Made by a program: the position numbers and the translations under genes. Below the pieces are notes generated by a model. It saw nothing but the letters and a program-made list of their open reading frames with translations, did not search any database and was not told the origin of the DNA. 64,000 bases of DNA from Flammeovirga sp. SJP92 (GTDB lineage Bacteria; Bacteroidota; Bacteroidia; Cytophagales; Flammeovirgaceae): assembly GCF_001583495.1 (NCBI RefSeq), contig NZ_LQAQ01000091.1, positions 62,001 to 126,000 of the forward strand, written 5' to 3'. Positions 49,370 through 57,900 of this stretch are shown here, piece by piece (the first letter of the stretch is position 1; each line of letters starts with the position of its first letter).

Positions 49370-50881
49370 ATGGAAATACTTACTTCTGCTATTAGCTGGA
49401 TTTCAAAAAGAAGAATGCATCAGATTGAACATTTTATGATGCATCCAATCGAAGTACAAGACAACTTATTTAAAGATTTAATATCTAGTGCTTCTAAAAC
49501 GGAATGGGGTAAGAAATATGATTATAGTTCAATTAAGAATCTAGATACTTTCGAAGAAAGAGTGCCTATCTCTACTTATGAAGATTTGAGCCCTTATATC
49601 GAAAGAATGATTCGTGGTGAACAAAATATATTATGGCCTACGAAAATCACTGATTTTTCAAAATCATCAGGGACTACAAACGCCAGAAGTAAATTTATTC
49701 CTGTTTCTAAAGAAGCTTTGGAAGACTGTCATTACAAAGCGGGGAAAGATTTAATTACCATATATCTTAATAATCACCCCCATTCAAAGGTGATGTTTGG
49801 AAAGAGTTTGGGGATTGGAGGTAGCTTGCAGAAAAACCATCATTACAATGATAGTCTATTGGGTGATGTTTCTGCCATCATTATGAAGAACCTCCCCTTT
49901 TGGGCTGAGTTTATGAGAGCTCCCAATTTAGAAGTTGCTCTGATGGACGAATGGGAATCAAAAATTGAAAGAATTGCTGAAACAACCATAGAGAAAAATA
50001 TTACAAGTATTGCAGGAGTTCCAACATGGACTTTAGTATTATTTGAAAAGATATTGGAGCAGACAGGTAAATCTTGTTTATCAGAAGTGTGGCCAAACCT
50101 TGAAGTGTTTTTCCATGGTGCGGTGGCATTTGGTCCCTATAGAGAAACTTTTAAAAAGCTGATAGGCAGAAATGATATGCAATTTATGGATGTCTATAAT
50201 GCATCGGAAGGTTTCTTTGGTATTCAAGATACAACCAACGATGATGAACTTCTGCTTCTACTCGATTATGGTGTATTTTATGAGTTTATTCCAATGTCAG
50301 AATTTGACAAGGAAAACCCAAAAGTAGTACAGCTGGCAGATGTGGAAATTGGTAAAAACTACGCAATAGTAATTACTACCAATGCAGGTTTATGGAGATA
50401 TTTAATTGGCGACACCGTCCGATTTACTTCAAAATATCCTTATAGGATTAAGATTTCAGGACGTACTAAGCATTTTATTAATGCATTTGGTGAAGAGGTT
50501 GTTATTGAGAATGCTGAAGAAGCAATAAAAGCAGCTTGTAAAGCAACGCAAGCAGAAGTGAGAAACTTTACGGCCGCCCCTGTTTATCTACAAGAGGGTC
50601 AAAAAGGTGGTCACGAGTGGGCGATAGAATTTAAACATATTCCTAACGATCAGCAAGTGTTTATTAAGACACTGGATGAGAAATTGAGAGAGATCAACTC
50701 CGATTATGATGCCAAGCGTTATAAGGATATTGCTTTGGTTGAACCGAAAATTCATTTTCTGGAACCAAAGTCCTTTTATAATTGGATGAAATCAAGGGGG
50801 AAATTAGGAGGACAAAATAAAGTACCTAGATTGGCTAATCATAGAGAATACTTAGACTCTTTATTAGCGTCATTAAAATAA
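49370..50881 (+). CDS. GH3-family acyl-adenylate-forming enzyme
   Basis: 503 residues. Member of the GH3 branch of the ANL adenylating superfamily, known in plants for joining amino acids to auxin or jasmonate. The ATP motif SSGTT is at 99-103, YNASEGFFGIQD is motif II and LWRYLIGDTVRFT motif III. There is no carrier-protein domain. GH3 proteins are widespread in Bacteroidota, but no substrate is established. It lies 6 bp before purU on the same strand, so the two are cotranscribed. Confidence 0.9.
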   Translation: MEILTSAISWISKRRMHQIEHFMMHPIEVQDNLFKDLISSASKTEWGKKYDYSSIKNLDTFEERVPISTYEDLSPYIERMIRGEQNILWPTKITDFSKSSGTTNARSKFIPVSKEALEDCHYKAGKDLITIYLNNHPHSKVMFGKSLGIGGSLQKNHHYNDSLLGDVSAIIMKNLPFWAEFMRAPNLEVALMDEWESKIERIAETTIEKNITSIAGVPTWTLVLFEKILEQTGKSCLSEVWPNLEVFFHGAVAFGPYRETFKKLIGRNDMQFMDVYNASEGFFGIQDTTNDDELLLLLDYGVFYEFIPMSEFDKENPKVVQLADVEIGKNYAIVITTNAGLWRYLIGDTVRFTSKYPYRIKISGRTKHFINAFGEEVVIENAEEAIKAACKATQAEVRNFTAAPVYLQEGQKGGHEWAIEFKHIPNDQQVFIKTLDEKLREINSDYDAKRYKDIALVEPKIHFLEPKSFYNWMKSRGKLGGQNKVPRLANHREYLDSLLASLK

Positions 50882-50887
50882 CTGAAC

Positions 50888-51757
50888 ATGAAACAACAAA
50901 CACCGAAGACTGCCATCTTATTGATGCATTGTCCCGATCAAAAAGGAATTATATCATATACAACTCAATTCATACATGAAAATCAAGGCAACATTATTTA
51001 CCTTGATCAGTACGTAGACCGTGAGGAAGGAAGATTCTTCATGCGTATTGAGTTTGATATTGATTCTTTTTTAATTCCAGAGGATAAAATCAGAGATTAT
51101 ATAGAGACATTATTAGCGAAGAAGTTTGATATGACTTTGAAACTTTATTTTAATACACAAAAGCCTAGAATGGCTCTATTTGTGACGAAGATGTCTCATT
51201 GCTTATATGATATTTTATCAAGAACGGACTCGGGTGAATTACAAGCTGAGATTCCTATGATTATCAGTAATCATCAACACTTGAAAAAAGTAGCAGATAA
51301 GTTCAAAATTCCTTTTTATCATTTCACAATGAATAAGGAAAATAAGAAAGAACAGGAAGAAGCTCAGTTGCAATTAATGAAAGAGCATAATATTGATTTT
51401 GTAGTTTTAGCAAGATACATGCAGATTCTTTCTCCTGAATTTATTAAGAGCTACCCCGATAAAATTATCAATATCCACCACTCTTTTTTACCTGCTTTTG
51501 TGGGAGCAAAACCTTATCACGCTGCACATGAAAGAGGTGTGAAAATTATAGGAGCAACTTCACATTATGTAACTTCAGACTTAGATGCAGGCCCAATCAT
51601 TGAGCAGGATGTGGCGAAAGTAAGTCATAAAGACACCGTGAAAGAGTTGATTCGTAAGGGTAAAGATTTAGAAAAAATTGTTTTATCAAGAGCACTTTAT
51701 CAGCATGTCAATAGAAAGCTGATGACTTATAAAAATAAAACAATCATATTTGATTAA
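50888..51757 (+). CDS. purU: Formyltetrahydrofolate deformylase
   Basis: 289 residues. The N-terminal ACT domain (about 1-85: AILLMHCPDQKGIISYTTQFIHENQGNIIYLDQYVD) is followed by a formyltransferase-type catalytic domain (about 90-289) with VLARYMQILSP, INIHHSFLPAFVGAKPYHAAHERGVKIIGATSHYVT and DLDAGPIIEQDV. It hydrolyses 10-formyl-THF to formate and THF, balancing the one-carbon pool. It is in an operon with the GH3 gene and ends with a bidirectional terminator shared with greA. Confidence 0.95.
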   Translation: MKQQTPKTAILLMHCPDQKGIISYTTQFIHENQGNIIYLDQYVDREEGRFFMRIEFDIDSFLIPEDKIRDYIETLLAKKFDMTLKLYFNTQKPRMALFVTKMSHCLYDILSRTDSGELQAEIPMIISNHQHLKKVADKFKIPFYHFTMNKENKKEQEEAQLQLMKEHNIDFVVLARYMQILSPEFIKSYPDKIINIHHSFLPAFVGAKPYHAAHERGVKIIGATSHYVTSDLDAGPIIEQDVAKVSHKDTVKELIRKGKDLEKIVLSRALYQHVNRKLMTYKNKTIIFD

Positions 51758-51762
51758 TCCAT

Positions 51763-51804
51763 AAATAAAGGGTGATACATTTTTTGTATCACCCTTTATT
51801 TTTA
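51763..51804. terminator. Bidirectional terminator between purU and greA
   Basis: A 17-bp stem, AAATAAAGGGTGATACA (51763-51779) with TGTATCACCCTTTATTT (51785-51801), with a T5 loop. Ts follow on the plus side and A-rich sequence flanks the minus side. It serves both convergent genes. Confidence 0.9.
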
Positions 51805-51818
51805 TGCAAAAATGGAGA

Positions 51819-52289
51819 CTATAGAGAAATATCTAAGATCTCAAATTTCATCATTCCTCTTGGAGTTTTCACTTCAGCAATCTCCCCTACTTTTTTGCCC
51901 ACTAAACCTTGAGCAATTGGAGAATCGATTGAGATTTTATTTTCTCTAACGTTAGCTTCCTTTGCTGATACTAATGTGTAAGCCATCTCAGCTCCAGTTG
52001 GCGCTTTGATTTTCACTGTACAAAGAATACCTACTTTCGAAGCATCAAGTTTTGATTCGTCAATAACTCTTGCATTAGCAATTAAGTTGGCTAAATTGGC
52101 AATTTTAGCTTCTAAATGGCCTTGAGCGTCCTTTGCTGCATCATATTCAGCATTCTCACTTAAATCTCCTTTATCTGTTGCTTCTGCTATTTGACGTGCT
52201 ATATCCGCTCTACCTTTGGTTTTAAGCTCATTTAATTCGTCCGATAACTTCTGAAGGCCCTCCGCTGTATAATAAGTAACTTGTGCCAT
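51819..52289 (-). CDS. greA: Transcription elongation factor GreA
   Basis: 156 residues, full length. N-terminal antiparallel coiled coil with the acidic tip GDLSENAEYDAAKDAQG, then the globular C-terminal domain (SPIAQGLVGKKVGEIAEV). It binds the RNA polymerase secondary channel and stimulates cleavage of backtracked transcripts. A candidate promoter (52361-52368) lies upstream, and a terminator-like hairpin (52313-52340) sits between it and the ATG. Confidence 0.97.
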   Translation of the reverse strand: MAQVTYYTAEGLQKLSDELNELKTKGRADIARQIAEATDKGDLSENAEYDAAKDAQGHLEAKIANLANLIANARVIDESKLDASKVGILCTVKIKAPTGAEMAYTLVSAKEANVRENKISIDSPIAQGLVGKKVGEIAEVKTPRGMMKFEILDISL

Positions 52290-52312
52290 AAGTTTATATT
52301 TATCTATAAATG

Positions 52313-52340
52313 AAAAAACGATCCAAATAATTCAGATCGT
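52313..52340 (-). terminator. Terminator behind nuoJ, lying in the greA leader
   Basis: Stem ACGATC (52318-52323) / GATCGT (52335-52340) with an 11-nt loop, and on the minus strand TTTTTT (52318-52313) follows. The greA ATG is 23 nt further. If the promoter motif at 52361-52368 is used, the greA mRNA must read through this hairpin. Confidence 0.75.
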
Positions 52341-52360
52341 GTTATAATCGAGTAAGACAA

Positions 52361-52368
52361 CAAATATA
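52361..52368 (-). promoter_or_regulatory. Candidate greA promoter (-7 element)
   Basis: CAAATATA on the plus strand is TATATTTG on the minus strand, a match to TAnnTTTG, in the gap between nuoJ and greA. No clear -33 box is visible. Motif evidence only. Confidence 0.4.
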
Positions 52369-52396
52369 TGCTATCTTCTATTATTTAGAAAGAATT

Positions 52397-52906
52397 TTAA
52401 TGATTATCTAGTGATTTATCTGATTTACCAGCTACAAATACTGCACCGATTAATACTACTAATAATAAGATAGCTGTGAGTTCGAATGCAAAGATCTGAT
52501 CCGTCATAAAACTTACACCTAAGTTGGATGTAACCCCTTCGTTATTGATGGTATAATCTCTGTCAATTCCTTCTTCTAAAATACCAAAAGCTAGAATTCC
52601 AAATAGAATTGCACCAAACGAAAATCCTACCAATGACCTTTTAGAACCACTATCCATCTCATGATCAATAGAGTTTTTGGTATACATCACACCAAATAAC
52701 AGAAGGACAAGTACACCGCCAATATAAACCATTACCTGTGTGATAGCTATAAAGTCTGCACCGGATAATACAAATAATCCTGCTACACTCAATAATGAAA
52801 AAAGTAAATAAGCGGCATTATGAATGACGTTCTTTGTGAAGAATAACGCAAAAGATGATAATGCTATTACTCCAATAAAAAAATAAAATACTATTAGTTC
52901 AATCAT
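52397..52906 (-). CDS. nuoJ: NADH-quinone oxidoreductase subunit J
   Basis: 169 residues, five hydrophobic helices. The family core is AAYLLFSLLSVAGLFVLSGADFIAITQVMVYIGGVLVLLLFGVM, which includes the NuoJ pi-bulge helix region. It belongs to the membrane arm of complex I. Its ATG overlaps the nuoI stop by one base (TAATG), so translation is coupled. Only nuoI and nuoJ of the fourteen nuo genes are here. Confidence 0.95.
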   Translation of the reverse strand: MIELIVFYFFIGVIALSSFALFFTKNVIHNAAYLLFSLLSVAGLFVLSGADFIAITQVMVYIGGVLVLLLFGVMYTKNSIDHEMDSGSKRSLVGFSFGAILFGILAFGILEEGIDRDYTINNEGVTSNLGVSFMTDQIFAFELTAILLLVVLIGAVFVAGKSDKSLDNH

Positions 52907-53613
52907 TATTTCTTTTTGATCACTTTAGGTCTGAATTTTGGTTTTGGAGCAACTTTTTTCACAGGTTTTGCTTCAACTTCAGTTTCCTCCTTTGAGGCAG
53001 TTGGAACTTCTTTCGCTGTATTTAATTTAGCCGCTTTCTTTTTCTCCTGCTCTAGATCGTAAAGTCTGTTTTTTTCTTCAACTTCTTCAGGTGACATGTT
53101 TGCAAAGCCATAAGTCAAGCTTCTCATATCTAACTCACTGTAATCGTATGATTTAGTCATCGTCAAACATTCTGTTGGGCAAACATAAGTACACAAACCA
53201 CAGAAAAGACATTTTGCCATATCAATATCGAATTTGGCGGCATAAATTCTTTTGGCTGTACCATCGGAAGTTTCTCCAATCACTTCAGAGGACTTGATGG
53301 GTGCTATATCAATACAATCTACAGGGCAGATTTTTGCACATTTGTCACAGACAATACAATCATCTATCTCAAGATCTAATTTATATCTACCATTATCAGG
53401 AACGGGAAGTACCTCCTCAGGATACTTAAGAGTTACAATAGCATTTTGTTTCTCAAAATAATTATCATCACTCGTTCCAACGGGATCTCTCCTCTCATTT
53501 TTCAAAGCATCTTTAAGGTGGTCGATTGTTAGTTTAAGACCGTGTTTGGATGTTTTGAATGCTTCTTTAATATTTCCGAAGTATGAATTATTTGCTCCTA
53601 TTTTTTTACTCAT
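52906..53613 (-). CDS. nuoI: NADH-quinone oxidoreductase subunit I
   Basis: 235 residues from the ATG at 53613; the upstream TTG at 53619 adds two residues and is less likely. Two 4Fe-4S motifs are visible: CIVCDKCAKICPVDC and CLFCGLCTYVCPTEC, which bind clusters N6a and N6b in the peripheral arm. A C-terminal tail of about 60 residues rich in Lys, Pro, Ala and Glu (ending PKFRPKVIKKK) extends past the usual NuoI end. Coupled to nuoJ. Confidence 0.95.
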   Translation of the reverse strand: MSKKIGANNSYFGNIKEAFKTSKHGLKLTIDHLKDALKNERRDPVGTSDDNYFEKQNAIVTLKYPEEVLPVPDNGRYKLDLEIDDCIVCDKCAKICPVDCIDIAPIKSSEVIGETSDGTAKRIYAAKFDIDMAKCLFCGLCTYVCPTECLTMTKSYDYSELDMRSLTYGFANMSPEEVEEKNRLYDLEQEKKKAAKLNTAKEVPTASKEETEVEAKPVKKVAPKPKFRPKVIKKK

Positions 53614-53731
53614 TCGCAAATCTTTATAATAATTATTGTAAAGTTAATAATTTCTTGGAGTAAAGTAACCGTTTGATGGGAAATTATGTTTTAGTGGCAA
53701 AAGAGATAGATTGACTTTGAATACAAAAAGT

Positions 53732-53770
53732 AAAAAAAACGCATCAAAAGAAATAAATCCTCAGATGCGT
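53732..53770 (-). terminator. Intrinsic terminator of the metal efflux operon
   Basis: Stem ACGCATC (53739-53745) / GATGCGT (53764-53770) with an 18-nt loop and eight U on the minus strand (53739-53732). Confidence 0.85.
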
Positions 53771-53791
53771 TGTGGATAGAACTAAATAATA

Positions 53792-54976
53792 TTAATGATG
53801 ATGTTCGGCTTCTGCCTTTTTCATCTCAGCCATCAAATAATAAGCATTATTTAAGGCTACCTTTTGATTTTTATCTATGTCTTCTAAGAATTTTACTTCA
53901 ACAAAACCATTATCTTTTTCTCCAATGACTACTTTATGGGGTTGGAAAGTGTATTGATCATTTTCAATTTTTGCTGTAAAGAAATACATAGAGTCTCCTT
54001 CTCGAACAATAGCATCTTCTGGTAATGCTGGGGTATAATCATTATTAATCATGATCTTCCCTTTACAATACGTTCCTGGAATTAATCCATTTTTATCACC
54101 TTCAATATCAGCATGAAGATGAATTGCTTTTGGTCCTTGTTCAAAAGATTTCCCTACATTAAAAACACTCGCTTTCATCTTTTGATTAGGGTTTGCCTCT
54201 GTTGTAAAGATTACTTGCTGACCAACCTCAATCTTGGAAATATCTTTTTCAAAAACCATCAAATCCACATGAATATCGTCTAAATTGATGACTTCAAACA
54301 TTTCCTTCTGAGGATCTACATATTGTCCTGTTTTTACTTCTACCAATTTGATGTAACCACTCATTGGACTTACCACCGGAATATTCTCGAAAATCTGTCC
54401 TTCTTTTATCTTATTTAAGTTTAAATGAAGCATTTTTAGCTGTGCTTCCAAACCCCTCACTTCACCCTTGGTTGAGTAATAAATAGAGCTAGCTTTTTGA
54501 TATTCTTTTCCAGATCCCACCTTTTCATCATAGAGTTTTTTCTGTCTTTTGAATTCATCTTCCAAATAATTAAGCTCATTTAGTTTAGTGACATAATCAG
54601 TTTGAATTTTAATCAAATTGGGATGGTTTAAGTAAGCCAAAACCTGTCCCTTCTTGATTTTTTCTCCTTCAATCACTTTGATTTTTTTGATATTGGCTCC
54701 AATAACGGCTGTGATTGAAGCTTGATTTTGTGGAGGAACTTCAAGTGTGCCATTCGTCAAAACATACTCACCTATATTCATTGTAGGTATTTCTGCAATT
54801 TCCATGGCTAAACTTTTAAATTGTAGTTGCGAAAGGTGTACTTCATTAGCATGGTCATCATGTCCTTCGCCATGTTGGTGTTCATCTTCTGTATGATGAT
54901 GTTTTGCGGAAGTTTGACAGCTTTCCAGAAAAATACTTAGTAATAGTAAAACGAATATATATTTATACTTTTTCAT
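53792..54976 (-). CDS. RND efflux periplasmic adaptor (CusB/CzcB type), His-rich lipoprotein
   Basis: 394 residues from the ATG at 54976 (MKKYKYIFV...), with lipobox FLESC. The upstream start at 55015 lies inside the preceding gene. The mature N-terminus is histidine-rich (KHHHTEDEHQHGEGHDDH) and the C-terminus ends EAEHHH, both likely metal-binding. A lipoyl/barrel-sandwich domain (SITAVIGANIKKIKVIEGEKIKKGQVLAYL), a helical hairpin and a beta-barrel follow. It is a membrane-fusion protein for copper, silver, cobalt, zinc or cadmium export; the metal is not certain. Follows the CusA-TolC fusion by 10 bp. Confidence 0.92.
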   Translation of the reverse strand: MKKYKYIFVLLLLSIFLESCQTSAKHHHTEDEHQHGEGHDDHANEVHLSQLQFKSLAMEIAEIPTMNIGEYVLTNGTLEVPPQNQASITAVIGANIKKIKVIEGEKIKKGQVLAYLNHPNLIKIQTDYVTKLNELNYLEDEFKRQKKLYDEKVGSGKEYQKASSIYYSTKGEVRGLEAQLKMLHLNLNKIKEGQIFENIPVVSPMSGYIKLVEVKTGQYVDPQKEMFEVINLDDIHVDLMVFEKDISKIEVGQQVIFTTEANPNQKMKASVFNVGKSFEQGPKAIHLHADIEGDKNGLIPGTYCKGKIMINNDYTPALPEDAIVREGDSMYFFTAKIENDQYTFQPHKVVIGEKDNGFVEVKFLEDIDKNQKVALNNAYYLMAEMKKAEAEHHH

Positions 54977-54986
54977 TGTTCCTTTT

Positions 54987-57900
54987 TTATTGTCCAGTGA
55001 TGTATTCCATCTCAATCATAGTTTGATTGAAATTATTGAGTGTTTGTAAGTAATTATATTTCATTTCCAGACTCTGGTTAATATTCTGGAAATACTCTAT
55101 ATAATTGATAGCCCCATGCTCAAAACTTTTTTGAGCATTTTCTATGATTCTATCCACTTGAGGAAGTGCCTTAGATTCATAATAATTTAAGCTTCCATTT
55201 AGTTGATTGATCTCTTGTTCAAGCCGAATATAATCCCCTTCTAACTGAATTTTATATTGTTGTTGTTGAGTAACTGCATTTTGTGCTTTCAATTTTGAAG
55301 CATTAATTTTTGCTTTGTTAGAGCCATAGAAAATAGGAATAGCCAACCCAACAGAAACACCCTGAAAACGGTTAGAAGAACTTGCTATCCCTCCTTCATT
55401 TGAAAGCGGAACACCGTTCATTGAATTATTAAAATAACCCAAATTGATTTCAGGCAACATTTCAGCAGATGCAATCTTTTGTTGAGCTTCTGCCACGTTG
55501 ATTTGTTGATTGATATAGGCTAAAGTCGGATTGCTTTCAAGTGAATTAGTATTCAATCCCGACCTCTTTTGAAGTTTTTCTGGCTTGAAGCTTAAACCAA
55601 TAGTATCCTGTAATAATACTCTAAGCGTATTTTTCTGGATATTTATTTCAGATTGTAATACAAACAGCTTGTTTTCAATTTCCATCACTTGAGTTTCAGC
55701 TGATGCTTTTTCTAAATAATTGGTAGCTTCTGTTTCAAATCTAATGGTAGACGCGTGTAAGAACCTCTTAAACAAACTATCTTGAAATAACATCAGATCC
55801 ATTTCTTCATTCAGATAACTTAATTGATACCAGGCTTTTTTAATCTCTCTTTTGATTTGATTTTCTGTCATTTTAAACTTCAACTGACTTCCAATTAGAT
55901 TCTCTTTCGCTAAATCTTTTCTTTTAGAATAAACAGTTGGAAACTCAATATTTTGAGAAACTTCAAAACCTAAATCATTTCTAAAAGAGTTGTATTGACC
56001 ATAGGTGGTGTTGAATTGTGTCTTTTGAAGATTAATAGCTTCTTTCTTTCCTAATTCTGCAATTTCAATTTCTGAACTAGCCATTTTCATATTCCCATTT
56101 TGTTCTAATCCAATCGTAATCGCTTGATCTATAGAACCTATTATTTGGGGCTGGGTTTGAGCATAATTTTTATTGCTTGAAAAGAATAAAATAAACCCTA
56201 AAAAGACGGCGACAATTGGTTTTGGATTCAATTTCACAACATCAGGTTTTTCAATCATTGAGTACAAAATTGGCAAAACAATCAATGTCAATAATGTAGA
56301 GGTGATCATTCCTCCAATCACCACAGTAGCCAAAGGTTGCTGTACCTCTGCTCCTGCTGATGTAGAAATGGCCATTGGAAGAAACCCTAAAATGTCAGTC
56401 AGTGCTGTTAATAAGATAGGTCGGATTCTTCTTTTTGCACCGATCTTAATTCTTTCTTTAAGATCTAGTATTCCTTCGGTTTTCAGTTCTTTCCAACCTT
56501 CAATCAATACAAGTCCATTGAGTACTGCTACTCCAAATAATACTACGAATCCTACTCCTGCTGAAATACTAAATGGCATTCCTCTGAGCCATAAAGAAAT
56601 AATACCTCCGATGGTTGCAAATGGAATCGCCATGGCTATCATGAGTGTTTCTTTGATTGATTTTAAGGCTAAAAAGAGTAAAATAAAAATAGATAAAAGT
56701 GCTATTGGTACTACAATTTTCAGCTTCTTAGAAGCTCTTTCCAGGTTCTCAAATTGTCCTCCATAGCGAATAAAATAACCAGCGGGCAACTTTAATTCTT
56801 GATCTAGTTTCTCTTTAATATCATTGACAACAGATTCAATATCTCTTCCTCTAACCATTAAACCAACATATGTTCTGCGTTGGGTATTATCTCGACTGAT
56901 TTGCATTGGACCAGGCTCATAAACCACATCAGCAATTTGATGAAGTGGAATTTGTCGTCCATTATGCAGGCTTACATAAAGACTTTTTAAATCATCAATA
57001 TCACTTCTTTTATTTTTTTCGAACCTCAAAACCAAATCAAATCTTTTTTCACCTTCGAAAATCACTCCGGCTGATTTGCCGGTAAAAGCCGTTTGCACTA
57101 ATTCATTCAACTCATTGATGTTGAGTCCATATTGTCCTAATTTATCACGATTATAATGCACAACAATCTGAGGTAAACCAGCAGTGGCTTCGACTCTTTT
57201 ATCTGCTATTCCTTCAATGTCCCCGATAATGGTACTGATTTCCTCTGCCTTTTCCGCTAAAACCTCTAGATCTTCTCCGTAAAGTTTGATGGCAACATCT
57301 TCTCTTACTCCAGAAATCAATTCATTAAAACGCATTTCAATAGGCTGGGTGAATTCAAAATTAACACCAGGCACAACGGAAATTTTCTCTTTAATTTTAT
57401 CAATTAATTCTTCTTTTGATGAAGCAGACGTCCATTCACTTTTAGGTTTCAAAATCACAAGGCAATCTGCTACATCCATTGGCATTGGATCTGTTGGGAC
57501 ATCTGCTACACCAATTCTACTCATTACTTGCTCAATTTCGGGAAAGTTGGCTTTCATGATGTTTTCAATTTCTGTAGTCGCCTTAATTGTCTCATCTAAT
57601 GACGTACCGGGCTTCATAATTACATGATAGGCTATATCACCTTCATCTAATTGCGTCATAAATTCACCTCCTAAAGTGGAGAAAATATAAAAGGAAGCAA
57701 TAAGTACAGCTACCGATGATACTAATATTACTTTGCCTTTTCTCAAAGAATTTAATAGAATGGGTTCATAGAGATTCTCAATACGTTGAATAATCTTATC
57801 TCCAAATGATAAAGAGTTTACATTTTTGACGTTGATAAACAAGGATGAAACCATAGGGACATAAGTCAAACAAAGGATCATCACACCGATCATGGCAAAC

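Noticed and set aside
56173-56766. 197-codon plus-strand ORF antisense to the RND pump
   Set aside because: Shadow of the transmembrane part of the CusA-like gene, with no independent coding signal.
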